Notes: generated by a model not told the origin, from the letters alone. Counted from the first letter of the stretch, positions 21,241 to 32,636 are shown. The stretch is DNA of 64,000 nucleotides from Cyanophora paradoxa (GCA_004431415.1 QPMI01000026.1:1-64000); one strand, 5' to 3'. Numbers and translations: made by a program.

Positions 21241-22442
21241 CACGCTAGCGCTTACCAGGCCAGCGCGCGAATTTGCAGCTCGAGACGCGCGGTGCCATTC
21301 GCAAGAGCCCAGCAGCCGCATCTGCACCTGGCCTTCGGCATCTAAAGCTCTACTGCTTTCCTCCAGCATCGTGGCGCCAGCAGCAATGTCGGCCGCTCTA
21401 GATCTCTCGGAGCGCGATATAGAGCGGGAGACGGTACCGGCACCGGTCCGCCCCGCGGCCACGGACGCAGCGTCTGCCGGGAGCCGGTCGAGCAGGAAGG
21501 AGAGAGAGGATGCCGCGGCCGGCCTGCGGCGCATCGATATCGACATCGGCGTCGACGTGGAGTCCGGCGTGCGACCGGGGCAGGTCCGGACGTCCGCGCG
21601 CGCGTGCCGAGCCTCTCGCTGCGCGAGCGCGCCTCTCGCTGAGTCACGGATCCAGGTGGCCCACGCGTACGTGGAGCACGCGGGCCCCAAGCGCGCCTAC
21701 ATGAGAGTGCGCCGTCTTCGAAATCAAATTAGATTTAGAACCTCTCCGGGTCCGGGGCGCCCCGGCCCGGCCCGGCCCCCCTAGGCCCCAGCCCTGGCTT
21801 TAGCTTCCGCGAACGACTCGATCGATGGCGACGCATATAAATTTGATCTAGACCTGCCGCCGCTCTGATCTGATCTCACCACGCCCCGCCCCGGCAGGAC
21901 ATCATACTGGTGCGCTTTCGATTCGAATTCGAGCCTAGGCCTCGAGCCCCGAGCTCCCAGTTCCCAGCCACGCGACCGCTGACGCGACCGCTGCGCTCCG
22001 GCGGTCTCTCGCATGCCCCCTGCAGGGCGTGAACGGTCCGCGCCTTTCCCCCCGCCCCCCCACTACCCCCGCCCCCGGTCTGACTGCCCCGCCCCCCTTT
22101 CCCCCCCCCCCCCCCCCCCCCCCACGCGCGCAGATGGCCTGGTCTCGACGTTCCTGCTGGTGATCGGCGTGGCGGGGGCGGCATGGAGACGCACCACATC
22201 CTCCTCGTGCGACCCGCCTCTCTACCCCCCCCCCTGCCCCCGCCCAGCACCAGATATAGATCATGGATTCAGACTTCCGTGCGCTAGTACGACCCTTCGT
22301 ACGGGCCCCGTTGCCGCCGCGCCCCGCCTCGCCACGCCTCTTCCCCCGTCCCCCTCCCACCCCACCCCCTCTCACCCCTATCCCCTCCCCCCCCCCCCCT
22401 TCCCCCTTCCGCCCGCCCAGAGCCCCTAAATGCGCCCCCGCG

Positions 22443-22760
22443 GCAGATCGGGCTGACTTCGCCCTAGACTCTGCCCCAGTGAAACTTGGAATGAAACTAG
22501 ATGAGCGCCCCTAGATGAAACTTGGAACGAAACTGGATGAAACTCGCCCCCCGCAGATCGGGCTGACGTCGGCGGTCGCTGGGGCGATCGATATACTTTA
22601 AGCCTTTTAAGAGCCTTTAAGAGCCTTTAAGAGCCTTTGAGAGCCTTTGAGAGCCTTTGAGAGCCTTTAAGAGCCCCGCCCCGAAATTCAACTAATAACT
22701 AATATATAACTGCCCTCTTGCAGATCGGGCTGACGTCGGCGATCGCTGGGGCGATCTCGA
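22443..22760 (+). repeat. Repeated acceptor plus exon 5 start in the VIT paralogue
   Basis: The sequence CAGATCGGGCTGAC, the acceptor and first bases of exon 5, occurs three times, at 22443, 22555 and 22721. Only the last is followed by the full exon. The first two are partial duplicates that break off after about 15 and 40 bases. Confidence 0.7.
22601..22675 (+). repeat. 10-bp tandem repeat GAGCCTTTRA
   Basis: Seven consecutive 10-mers, GAGCCTTTAA or GAGCCTTTGA, lie between the second and third partial exon copies. Confidence 0.9.
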
Positions 22761-23898
22761 TGGGCCTCGGCGAGTACCTCGCCACACGCTCCCAGAACCA
22801 GCGCGTACCCCCCGCCCCCGCCCTCGCTCGGCCCGCCCCGTCCGTCCCGTGACCGGCCCCCCCCCCCCCCCCCCCCCCGCAGGATGACGGACGGGGAGAT
22901 CAAGCTCGAGAAGGACGTGCGCGCCGCCCGCCCGTGCCCTTAATTAAGAAGATAGGGACTCTTTGCTTAATCTCAGCTTGATCTTGACAACCAAAGAGCG
23001 AGGGGCCCGCTCGGATCTCGAGCTGAGCTTAAGACTATGGCCCATGACCATGGCCAGGCCAGGCCAGGCCAGGCCAGGTCTAGGGTGGGATATGGCGCTG
23101 ACGCTGGCCGGGGCCGGCCGCGCGGCGCAGCACGTGCGCTTCCACCGTGAGAAGGAGGTCGCCGAGGTGCTCGGCCCCCCCGCCCCACCACGTGCCCTAG
23201 TCCCCATCTCGATCTCCGCCCCCCCCCCCCACCTCCCCTCTCCCTTACCCGCCTCTCACCCCCACCCTCTCCCCTCCCCGCCCCCCCCCCCCCCCCCCCC
23301 CCCGCCCCTTGTCTCGATCTCGATCTCCACTACGCTTCCCACCCACCCCACCCCCACGCCCCACCCCACCCCACCCCCCACGCCCCACCCCACCCTTGGC
23401 CTTGCCTACCCCTCTAACCCCCCCCTCCCCAGGTGCGGGAGACGCTGCGGGCGTTCAAGCTCGAGGGCGACTTCCTCGAGGAGGCCGTCCGCCGCATCGC
23501 CGCCGACGACGAGGCCCTCCTGTGCGCTCTAACTCCCGATCCGCCTGGCCTCTCATTAAATGAAATAAGCTCGGGGTAATAATAGTACGCTAGCTTGCTA
23601 TATACGGCCCAGACTTGCCTAGTCCTCCCGTTTGCAAGCTAGCCGAACCTCGGCCCTGCGGAGCTCCGCCGGGCACGCGCGCGGCCTTAGGATATCGATC
23701 CAACGACAAAACCCTCGTCTCCCCCCCTCCCCCCTCGACTAGACTAGCCTAGCCGGCGCTCTCCCAGTATTTAGCTTGCAGCCCTCCGGGTCCTTCGCGG
23801 TCTTAGGATAATAATAAACTTCTCATATAGGATATGAATTGTGTAACCCTCGTCCTCGCGCCCCCGTCTCCGCGCGCGCCGACCCCCGTGTCTCCTCC

Positions 23899-23902
<4 letters not shown>

Positions 23903-23930
<28 letters not shown>
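23903..23930. repeat. Poly-C tract upstream of a splice acceptor
   Basis: This long pure C run lies in the intron before exon 9 of the VIT paralogue. Comparable runs precede other acceptors (near 2447-2471, 22101-22122, 22858-22878 and 23281-23303). Confidence 0.8.
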
Positions 23931-23932
<2 letters not shown>

Positions 23933-24663
23933 CCCCGGCCCCGACCCGCCCCCGCCCGCAGGAACTTTATGATGGTGACGGAGTTCGGGCAGAGCGAGGA
24001 CGACCTCCGCCGCCCCTGGAAGGCGAGCTGGCGCGGGGGCGAGGGCGGCTTCTAGGGCGAAATTAGATATTAGATCGCGCCCAGTGCAGCTTATCATTAA
24101 GCTCAGCGCTAGCGGCTCTTGAGCGAACTATTGAGCCCTGCGCAGCTCGATCTCAGCCCGCTGACTCGGAGGGCCCCGGCCCGGCCCGCCCGCGCGCAGG
24201 CGATGGCGGTCTCCTGCGGCCTCTTCTTCCTCGGCTCCCTCCCCTCCTGGCCCGCCATACCCCCTACCCCTCCACCCCCCCTCCTCTCACCCCCCCCCTC
24301 AGGCTTCCCGCGTCGTTCGTGAGAAGCCCGCGGGATCTCATCATCGTGGCCTCCGTCCTCTGCTTCTCCTCTCTATTCGCCGTCGGGTGAGCGGCCGCGC
24401 GCTCATACGCAAGTTATTTTGATATATATAAGCCTTTAAGCCCTCCGTCCTAAATAAAGATACTTTTTGATAAGTCTACGTAAATATAAGAACGCGCGCG
24501 ACCGCCTGATCGTGACCGGTCTGGCAGGGTGGTGAAGGGCCGCGCGACGCGCTCGAGCCAGCTGCGCTCGGGGCTCGAGAACGTGGTGCTGGGCGGCCTC
24601 GGCGCCGCCCTCTGCTACGGGATCGGCGCCCTCGCCGGCTCGGGGGCGGCCCGCGCCCCGTAG

Positions 24664-25475
24664 CCCATAGGCATGGCCAGCGGATCCAGATGCAGATCTA
24701 TATTTATGTATAGCACGCCGGGGCGGCCTTTCTTCGCATTCAGATATGTATGTATATCTAAATCAAGCACGCCGGGGCGGCCTTTCTTCGCATTCTTTTA
24801 TCTCTGTACAGCCTCGCAGAACGCATCGATGTTGTTCCACTAGCTACGTATATACAGTGTTTCCGAGTTCAATCTCCGTTCCGGATCCCTTTCGCATCCG
24901 AATCCAGTTTCGATGATCCAGTTTCGCGAGTCAGCACCACGTATACGGCAATTTGCAATTGTGATCGAATATTCATAGCCAATTGTGTGAGCGCCGTGGC
25001 ACGGGAGGCTCATGCACATATATGATCATGATATCACACTCATGATCAGTGGCTGCAGCTGATCATGATCATGATCATGCACGTTTGTGTCAAGTATAAC
25101 AGCTGCAGTTGTCCCACCGTGGGCGCGGGATCTGCCAGGCTTCCGTTAAAACATTTGATTTATTCGAATTCTCAAGATTCTAGCTCCCCCGCCATTGCAT
25201 TTGCAGATACGCGATCGATATCGTCCGCCGCCGACGTCATGCAAGCTTCAATTCCGATCAAGCTTCATCTTCGTCTTCTTTTCGGAAAAAACATTGTTCT
25301 ACGTAGCCTAGTAGGCGAGGGTTTCACGCCCCCTTCTTGATTCAAAGAAAACACTTTTCATAAATCACACACGGGCGCGCGCGCCGCGGCGCCGCGTCCG
25401 ACGGTCGCCCGCGTTTACTTTCAGCGAGCTCGAGCCCCGAGGATCGTCGGGAAATATCCGGCCGATAGTTCGCGA
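24664..25475. other. Intergenic, with a 30-bp duplication around a palindromic filler
   Basis: A 30-bp sequence beginning AGCACGCCGGGG is present at 24712-24741 and again at 24766-24795. Between the two copies are 24 bases that start with the near-palindrome AGATATGTATGTATATCT. Nothing else recognisable is present; TGATCATGATCATG words dominate 25020-25085. Confidence 0.6.
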
Positions 25476-26110
25476 TCACTCGTTGTGGTTCAGGCTGAGG
25501 TCGGCGAGCCAGCAGGCCGCGTTCTTGATGTACCTGCGCGTGCCCCCGAACGCCCGGTCAGTTAATGCCCTTTCAGAATTTCCGAGGAGGGGGGCAGCTC
25601 CAGGGCAGGAGGGATCCGGGGCGGGTCCTAAATCTAGGTCTCAATCTAGGGCTTAATTCGGACTTGCGTGGGAGAGGTGGAAAGGCTACAGGCCGGGGAC
25701 AGGGGCGGAGGAGGCCCTCAACTACGGGATCGGGGCCCGGCCCGTGATTCGAATCTTCAGGGGAGGGGGGGCCGGGGGGGGGGGGGGAGGGGGGGAGGGG
25801 GGGGGGAGGGCTCGGGGCGGGCGGGCGGGGCGGGGCGGGGCGGGGCGGGGCGGGGCGGGCGGGGCGGGGCGGGGCAGGGCGGGCGGGGCGGGCGCCGGGG
25901 GCCATCTCTAGATCTTATTAGAAATCGACATCTAGGTTCGTCCCCGTCTAGATTAAGATCTCAGTTTGGGGCGCACCGGGCGCAGCCGGCCATCTCGAAG
26001 TTGCCGGGGAACATGCGCGTGAAGCCGCCGTCGACGTCGAGCACCGCGCGCCGCCCCCCCGGCCCCCCCCCCCCCCCCCCGACTCGAAGAGCGCTGCGGG
26101 GGGCGGAGGG
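25476..26110 (-). CDS. C-terminal exons of an unrecognised protein
   Basis: Two exons join cleanly: the last exon is complement 25569-25476, and the one before ends at 25977 with a GT donor and matching phase. The joined sequence includes VLDVDGGFTRMFPGNFEMAGC followed by DRAFGGTRRYIKNAACWLADLSLNH and a stop. It looks like a globular, probably enzymatic, C-terminus, but I cannot assign a family. The upstream part of the penultimate exon runs into a long G tract (near 26058-26080). Whether ALFES... is in frame with it depends on the tract length, so the 5' boundary is open. Confidence 0.5.
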
Positions 26111-26422
26111 TGCACTTGAGAAGTGAAATCGGTATTAGACCACCAGACCTGACATTTCAAGTTTGGCAATCAAACAAAAATTAAATATTAACGCCCGGCG
26201 AATGACGCATATGCGTCATGGAATGAATCTGCATGATGCATCATCCCGCGCCTAGTGCAGCTTCATTAAAATATGCGCAAGTTTAAGCGCTAGCGCTAGG
26301 GCCTGATATCGATGGCCTTCTTCACCTGCGCTACCGTAGTACTAGGCTAGCATAGTCGGCTAGACCTGGCCAGTAGTAGCGCACTATAAGCGGCGCTCAA
26401 CTTCGCGGCTAAAGACTAACGC

Positions 26423-26597
26423 GCGGGGCGGCGGGGCCCCGCCCCGCCGCCGGTCGGACCCGGCCCGGTGGGCCGCGCCTGCGCGCGCGCCCCCCTGCCA
26501 GGCTGAGAAAGCGGGGCGGCGGGGCCCCGCCCCGCCGCCGATCGGACCGGCCCGGTGGGCCGCGCCTGCGCGCGCGCCCCCCTGCCAGGCTGAGAGA
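26423..26597. repeat. 87-bp tandem duplication
   Basis: Two adjacent copies of a GC-rich 87-bp unit beginning GCGGGGCGGCGGGGCCCC differ by a few bases and a one-base indel. Confidence 0.85.
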
Positions 26598-26599
26598 GC

Positions 26600-28160
26600 G
26601 GCGCCGGCGGCGGGCGCCCTGAGGCGGCTGAGGCGGTTGGCGGGAGTCGGCCTCGAGTCGGTCTGCGCGAGAGCTCGGAAGCCGGCCTCGAGGGCGCGGG
26701 CCCGGAGGGCGGCGGCGGCGCGGCCGGCGGCGCGGCTCCTGCGCCCCGGCCGCGGCCGCCCCGAGGCGTGCGAGTTCCGCCCGCGCGCGCCCGCGCCGCC
26801 TCCGGCCTCCGCCCGCGTCGGCCCGGCGGCCCTCGGCGGCCTCCCGGCCGCTCGCCCCGTCGCGCGGCCGCGGCGGGCCGGCGCCCTCCGCGCAGGAGGA
26901 AGGCCGCCGGTGCGGCCGGGCTTGGGCGCCCTGCTCTGCCGCCGGCGGCGCTGGCGGCTTCGAAGAGGCACACCGGAGCGCCCCGGTGCCACCACGCCGG
27001 CTGCCGGCGCTGCCTGCGTGCCCCTCTCAGAGGAGGCGCAGGGTGCCCGCGCTGGCGGGAGGGGAGGAAGGAAGGCTCGGAAGGGGTACGAGAAGGCCTG
27101 GGCGGGGAGGGGGCGGGGGGCGCCGGCGGGCGGGGCGGGGGCGGGCCCCGCGGCGACGGCCCTCAGCGCCTCGTGCACGTCGGGCCGGCGCAGGCACGCC
27201 GGCTCCTCGAAGTCTGTACCCCCGGGCAGGGCCGCTCGGACAGATGAGAGGGGTACGGGCGCGAGGGCGCGCGGCCGGGGGCGGACCGAGGGCGTAGGCG
27301 TGGAGGACGCGGGCGGCCGCGAGGAGGAGGCGGCGGCGGCCCTCTGAGGCATCGTCTCCGGGCCGCCGCGGCGCCAGCGCCCGGCCCCGCCCGCCGCCCC
27401 GCCGCAGCGGAGCCGGGGCGGGTGCCGGGGGCGGGGCCGAGAGCCCGCGGGGCGCCGTGGCGCCGGCGCTGGCGGGCGCGTGGGCGGCGGGGGCGCCTCG
27501 AGGGCCGCCGGAGCGACGAAGACGCGCGCGGCGATGTCGGCGGCCGGCAGCAGCGCCCGCCGCAGCTCGTCGGCCCCGGCGAGAGGGCGCCGGCGGCCGC
27601 CGCCCACGCGTAGATCCCCAGGCTCGAGCGCTCGAGGTCGCGGCTCGAGACGAGGCCGCAGAGTGCGTAGCTGCCGCCCGCCCGCCACAGCGTCTCCGCG
27701 AAGGCCTCTGGAACGCGCGCGGCATAAGGAAGGGCCGCGGGCGAGCGCGGGCGCCGCTCGGAGGCACCGGGTTGGCGGTCTCGGTGCCCATCTGCGCGAG
27801 CGCGCGGGCGGCCTCATGCACCGCATCGCTGTCGGCGGCCTCGGGCCCGGCCTCGAGGGCGCGGAGCGCGGCGGCGGCGCGGCCGACGACGCGGCCGACG
27901 ACGCGGCCGCCCGGAGGCGCGCGCCCGCCCGCCCCGCATCGTCCCGGCGGCCCTTCCGGCGGCTCGCCCCGTCGCGCGGCCGCGGCGGGCGGGCGCCCTC
28001 CGCGCCGCGAGGAAGGCCTCCGCGCCTCCGCGTCCGAGCGGGCGGTCCGACCCGCCCTCCGCGCCGCGGGCAAGCTTAAGGACGCGGGCGCGGCCGGGCC
28101 GGGGCGCCCCGCTCTGCCGCCGGCCTTGCTGCGCCTTCGGAGAGGCACCCGGCGCCGCCT
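26600..28160 (-). other. GC-rich tandem duplication with possible minus-strand exons
   Basis: The stretch 26640-26970 is related to 27770-28150, a tandem duplication with a period of about 1.15 kb. On the minus strand both copies keep a helical Ala-rich segment open: AALRARALEAGFRALAQTDS in one, and AALRALEAGPEAAD followed by VHEAARALAQMGTET in the other. Between them RVPEAFAETLWRAGGSYAL, then LERSSLGIYAW, and in another frame ADELRRALLPAADIAARV look like real protein. This suggests a gene for a helical repeat protein whose exons I cannot join. The very long frames on both strands are otherwise explained by base composition. Confidence 0.3.
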
Positions 28161-29420
28161 GCGCGCGCCCCTCAGAGACGGCTCAGGGCTAGGAAGGGAG
28201 GAGGGAGGAGGGGGGAGGGTGGGTACCTGGGGAGGAGGGCGGGGGGTAGGGGCTCCCTTCTTCCCGGGGGGCGAGGGTCAGAGAAGGAGAGGGGAGGAGA
28301 AAGAGTACGCACGGGGGAAGAGGAAGGGGGTACCCAAATGAAGGGAGCCGTGCCGTCTAGGGTACCCTTGGGAAGGAGAGGGGGTACCTTCACGGGAGTG
28401 CGGGGGTCGGAGGTGGTCAAACGGGCGAGTTCAAGATAAAAAATGGGTACCTGGGGAAAAGATAGGGGTACCCGATCAAAGAACATCGCGCCCTGTAATC
28501 GGCGCCGCCTGCGTACCCCCCTTTCAGGGCTCGGAGGGCTTGAAAAGGGAGGAGGGAGGAGGGGGGCTACCTTGTCCATCGTGCAGGTCTTGGGGCGGAG
28601 GGTACATCTCCTCCCGAGCAGCTGTACCCGCCCAACGCACTGGAGGGGGGGGGAGGAAGGAAGGCTCAGAGGGCGTACAGGGAATAAAACGAGAGGGGAG
28701 GAAGGGGGAATAGAGAGGCGAAAAGTGCGGAAGGCTCCCGTCGAGGGCGAAGAGGTCATACTAAAGGGGGGAAGGGATGCTCGAAGGGGGGGTACCAGGA
28801 GAAGGAAGGAAATATTGGAGGTAAAGGGGTACTCAAGAGCAAAATGGCGCCAGCGGTCCGCCCCCTAAGCCGGTGCTGAGACCCGAAGCCAGCGGCGGGG
28901 TACAAGCGTGAGGGAGCCGGGACTCGCACGTGAGCCGGCGACTGCCGAGCGGCCGGGGGTGTCGACTGGCACTGTGCGGCTGCCGCCGCCCCGGGCTCGC
29001 CGCCAGCCGAGTAGGGCCCGTTCTGCGCAGGAGGGGCGGGGTGAGGGGATTGGAGCTCGAGACGGAGAGACAGGCGGGTACGAGATGAGAAAGAGCTCGT
29101 GGGGAAAGGAGGAGGGAGGGCGAGAGGGCAGGAGGGAGGGGGGGGGGGGGAGGGAGGGGGCGGTAAGGGATGGGCTATAACGTGGTGGAGTAGAGGGGGA
29201 AGGGAGAGAGAGGGAAGGGGTGTGACGGGGTACAGGAAAGGTGAAGATGAAGAAAGGGGGCAGGGGAGGGCGGGTAGCCAAAGCGGTAGGCGGGAGCCGT
29301 GAAACGAAAAGGAGGGTACTTCGAATTCGGGGACCGGGGTAGAGGCAAGGAAGGAGGGCGGGAAAGAGAGCAAGGGGTACGCACACGGGGGTACGCGGCC
29401 GGCCTCGCGCCCCCCCCGCC
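28160..29420. repeat. G-rich region studded with GGGTACC words
   Basis: GGTACC or GGGTAC occurs at roughly 40-100 bp spacing (for example 28223, 28330, 28361, 28385, 28446 and 28466) in otherwise AGG-rich DNA. No exon was supported on either strand. Confidence 0.5.
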
Positions 29421-30010
29421 ACCTCCGCCCCGCCTCGTGGGAAGCCGGCAGTGCCCGGTCGGCCCTGCGCGGCAGCGGCCCGATCCGGCCGCGCGCTGGC
29501 CGCGGCGCGCCGCGCCGACCGGAGGCGGAGGGGGCGGGGGGGGGGGGGGGGGGGGGGGGGGGGGCGGGGCGGAGGGGACGGCCCCAAAGCCGAAGCGGCG
29601 GCGGGGGCGGGGGCGGGGGAAGGGGGGGAGGGGGGGCGGAGGCTGAAGGAGAGAACGAGAGGGAGGGGAAGGGGGCTAGCAGGGGAGGAGAGCGGAGGCG
29701 GAGGCGGGGGCGGTTGAAGGGGGGAAGGGGGGGAGGGGTTGGGGGGGGGGGAAGAAGATGGGGAGAGGCGGCCGGCGCGGCTCGGCGCGGCTCGGCGGGA
29801 GAGGGGCGGCCGCTGGGCTCGGCGGGAGAGGGGCGGCCGCCGGGCGCGGCGGGAGAGGGGCGGCCGCCGGGCGCGGCGGGAGGGGGCGGCGAGGCGGCCC
29901 TCTAGCGCTGGAGAGGGGCGGGCCCAGCGCCCAGCGCCCGGGGCGGAGGGCGGCGGCGACCCCCGCCTCGGGCTCGGGCTCCGGAGCCGGGCGGCGAGAG
30001 CGGCGAGGCC

Positions 30011-30043
<33 letters not shown>

Positions 30044-30330
30044 AGAAGGCCTCGCCGCAGCCGTCCTTCGCGAAGGCTGCTGGGCGTCCCGCTGCACAGC
30101 GGCCGGGGCAGCGCTGGCGGCTGCGGAGAGGCGTCGGCCTCGCAAGCGGCCCTGAATCGAAGCCGGGCACCGGAGCCGCGTCGGGAGGCCCGACAGCGAA
30201 GGGAAGCCCCCCGCCCCGGCCCGCGCTCTCGATCCAAGGCGCTCGGGCCGCCGATCGGCGCGGGCGGGCGCCGGGCCGGGCGCTGCGCGCGGGGGCGGTG
30301 CCGGGGTGGTTAGATCGATCCGCTTCGGGG
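29420..30330 (-). other. G/GC-rich region, third related module
   Basis: It contains a G run of about 24 at 29540-29563. Near 30060-30130 it holds a segment related to those at 26965 and 28145 (minus-strand LRSRQR-type frame; CCGCAGCCGCCAGCG word). Repeated GGAGAGGGGCGGCCGC units lie at 29810-29880. No gene call is made. Confidence 0.3.
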
Positions 30331-30435
30331 GCCACGGATGCGTACGCGTGGAGGACCGGCTCCTGAAGGCCCTGGTCGAATTTCGAAGCGAGGAGGCTGA
30401 GGAGACGGGGGCGGAGGCCGGGCGGGGCGAGGGCG

Positions 30436-31150
30436 AGAGTGGCTCATCGAACGTTCCGTGGCACGGCTCGCGCAGCGGGACGCGGCGGAATTCCAAGAAG
30501 ACTTAGCCATCCCGAGTGCGACAGCAGCGCGCTTCGGGCGCGCGCGGCGCGGCGGACTCGCCTTGCAGATGTGCCGCCGGCGCCTGCGGAGCCGGCGAAT
30601 GTGGCAGAAATGATCAGAAATGTGGCGCGGCGCCGGCGCGCGCGCGGGGGGCCGGGGCGGCAGGAGGGTAAGCGCACTGCGGCTTGTGCTCTCGGAATTG
30701 CCGCTAACAGTCAACGATTGAACGCAATCGACGCAGAGCTGGCGCAGTGCGACTTCGTGCGAGGCGCGCCACGGTGCACGTGAGCGAGAGACCCGGGGGG
30801 CGCGCGTTAGAGCAGCGACATGCGCCGGCCCTGGTCTGCGCATGCGCCGGGGCGGCCAGCATCGCTAGTCCGAGCAGTGGCCCATGGGCCGGGTACAACT
30901 AATTATAACTGCGGCATCTCGACCTCACACCCCGAGCTCCGGACTCGACAGGCGGCGTGGCGCTGGCGAGTTGCTCCCACCAATGAGCCCGGCATGCGCG
31001 CCCCGTTCGGCTTCCGTTGATCGCCGACGCGAGATGAACGCGCAGGTGTCGCAGTGCGACCGACTCGGCGCAATCGATCGGGCGTGGCGAGCTGAGGCAA
31101 GCGAGTTCCAGAAGACTCTTCGCCCGCCACGGTGCGCCCTCCGCGCTCGC
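30436..31150 (+). CDS. Possible exons of a helical repeat protein
   Basis: Three short plus-strand segments share a motif. One reads EWLIERSVARLAQRDAAEFQ, another LNAIDAELAQCDF, and the third QCDRLGAIDRAWRAEASEFQ. The first and third are alignable at the DNA level, with the common tail EFQ followed by acidic or basic residues, as if an exon had been duplicated. Splice sites joining them in one frame were not established. No family recognised. Confidence 0.3.
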
Positions 31151-31154
31151 GCCC

Positions 31155-31665
31155 TGAATTGCAACCGCGCAGCTGCAGCTGCAGCTGCGCATGCATATGC
31201 GTATGCAGGACTGCGGCCGCGGCGCCGGCCGGAGCTAACAGGGGCGCGCAGGCCTAGGTGCAAGTCGCAGTGTGATCGAAGCGCGGCAGTGTGGAAGCGC
31301 GGCGAAAGCGCCCGTCATCAAAAGAGAGCGCGCGCGGCGAAAGCGCCAAAGCAACAGTGAGGAAGCGCGCGCGGCGAAAGCAACAGTGAGGAAGCGCGGC
31401 GAAAGCGCCCGTCATCGGAGCTCGAGGCCTAGGCGCCCGCGCGCGGCGCGCGCTTCGCAGCTGCAGCTGCAGCTGGAGCGCTAGCTTGCGTGCGGGCCGG
31501 GCCGGGCGCGGGACGCTCTGGTGCCCAGTGCTCAGTGCAGCTGCAGCGCTAGCCGGCCGCGGCCGCGTGCGATCGCGAGCCCGCGCACCGTGAGACGCGT
31601 ACGACGCTAGCAATTGCAATTGCAAACGAAGTCGCTACGCCAACGGAGGTGACCCAACCAATTAT
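31155..31665. repeat. Intergenic with GCGGCGAAAGCG repeats
   Basis: At 31285-31410 the phrase GCGGCGAAAGCGCCCGTCATC and variants with CAACAGTGAGGAAGCG are repeated about five times. The remainder is CAGCTG-rich simple sequence with no supported gene. Confidence 0.55.
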
Positions 31666-32150
31666 AATATCATCATGAGCAAACTTTTGATCTTGAGGAA
31701 TATATAATACGCAACAGGTGAGCTCGAGCTCTAGATCTAATCTGCAGTTTTCGCTTCGTTCTAGATCGTCGATTTCGATCGTCCCGCCCGGCGAGCCCCG
31801 ACCGGCCAGCCCCTTCGCCGCCCGCCGCGCGCGCCTCCGCCCCGACCGGCCGGCCCCGCCCGAAAAGCCGCGCCTCCGCCCCGCCGCCGCCCGCCGCGCC
31901 TCCGCCCCGCCCGTCGAGCCGCGTCGCCGCGAGCCTACGGCCTAGATTATAATTATGATCAGCGTGTTCATCGCTTACCTTGGGCTTTCCTATGCACACG
32001 TGAAACAGCACACGCACTCTTGAGCTCGTGCTTGAGCCACAATACATATCATCATGAGTCGAAATGTACATTCGATCTTCGAGAATATGCAACAGGTGAG
32101 TTATACTTATAATCTGCAGTTTTCGCTTCGTTCTAGATCGTTTCAAGTTT
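31666..32150. repeat. Direct repeat of about 110 bp
   Basis: 31666-31775 and 32038-32145 share ATCATCATGAG...GCAACAGGTGAG...AATCTGCAGTTTTCGCTTCG with substitutions. The first copy carries a CTCGAGCTCTAGATCTA segment where the second has a shorter TTATACTTAT. The DNA between is a CCGCCC-rich tract. Confidence 0.6.
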
Positions 32151-32636
32151 ATTTCGATTCACACTGATCGTGGGCTCCAGAAACTCCGCGCGCATGCGGA
32201 GGCGACTTCGCAACAACTCCGCCCAATGGCGGCCTGGGAGGCGCTTGAAATTTTCTACGCTTTAATCGTCGAAGACTCGAGGGCAGAGGAAGAAGCGAAC
32301 CGCGCCCAGCCACGTGAACAATCGCGAGGGGGCGGCGCAGGGACTTCGCACGGTCCGAGTCAGCGCTCCTCCATCGAATTCGAATCACATGTTGCCATCC
32401 TCCACGCAGTCCGTGCGCGTCGCCAGCAAGCTTGCAGGGTTGCGTCCGTTTCTTTAATGTGATCACGATCGCGATCACAATTTGCACCAGTACTGAGGGA
32501 ACATTCACACGACCGTTAGGTGCTCGAGGCGCCGTGCCTGGCAGTCAGCGAATTTTGCCAATTGTTCGACGAGGACTGCTCACAAATCGTACTTCCTCTT
32601 TTTCACTTCAGATCGGATCGCCGCAGGGCCCTGATC

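Larger units (their letters stand above)
21386..24663 (+). pseudogene. VIT-family transporter paralogue, full length with one frameshift
   Basis: The same twelve-exon plan as the intact copy is present: 21386-21706, 21898-21909, 22026-22035, 22134-22206, 22724-22800, 22883-22916, 23131-23166, 23433-23521, 23962-24022, 24200-24249, 24303-24386 and 24528-24663. Exon sizes match exactly from exon 5 to exon 11 and in the two micro-exons. Exon 4 is 73 nt instead of 74, because a run of six G is five G here. That breaks the frame in the first membrane helix. Everything downstream stays open and similar, so either the lesion is very recent or the G-run is mis-assembled. Exon 1 is 123 nt longer than in the intact copy, including a TCTAGA-type insertion adding two residues. 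Introns 5, 9 and 10 use GC donors. Confidence 0.75.

Noticed and set aside
22601-22675. Possible CRISPR-like array of regular repeats
   Set aside because: The 10-mers are directly adjacent with no spacers; this is a simple tandem repeat in an intron of a eukaryotic gene.
26384-30500. Very long open frames on both strands (up to over 500 codons)
   Set aside because: They overlap each other in several frames, consist of Ala/Arg/Pro/Gly and follow GC content. Only short segments with protein-like character were kept as tentative exons.
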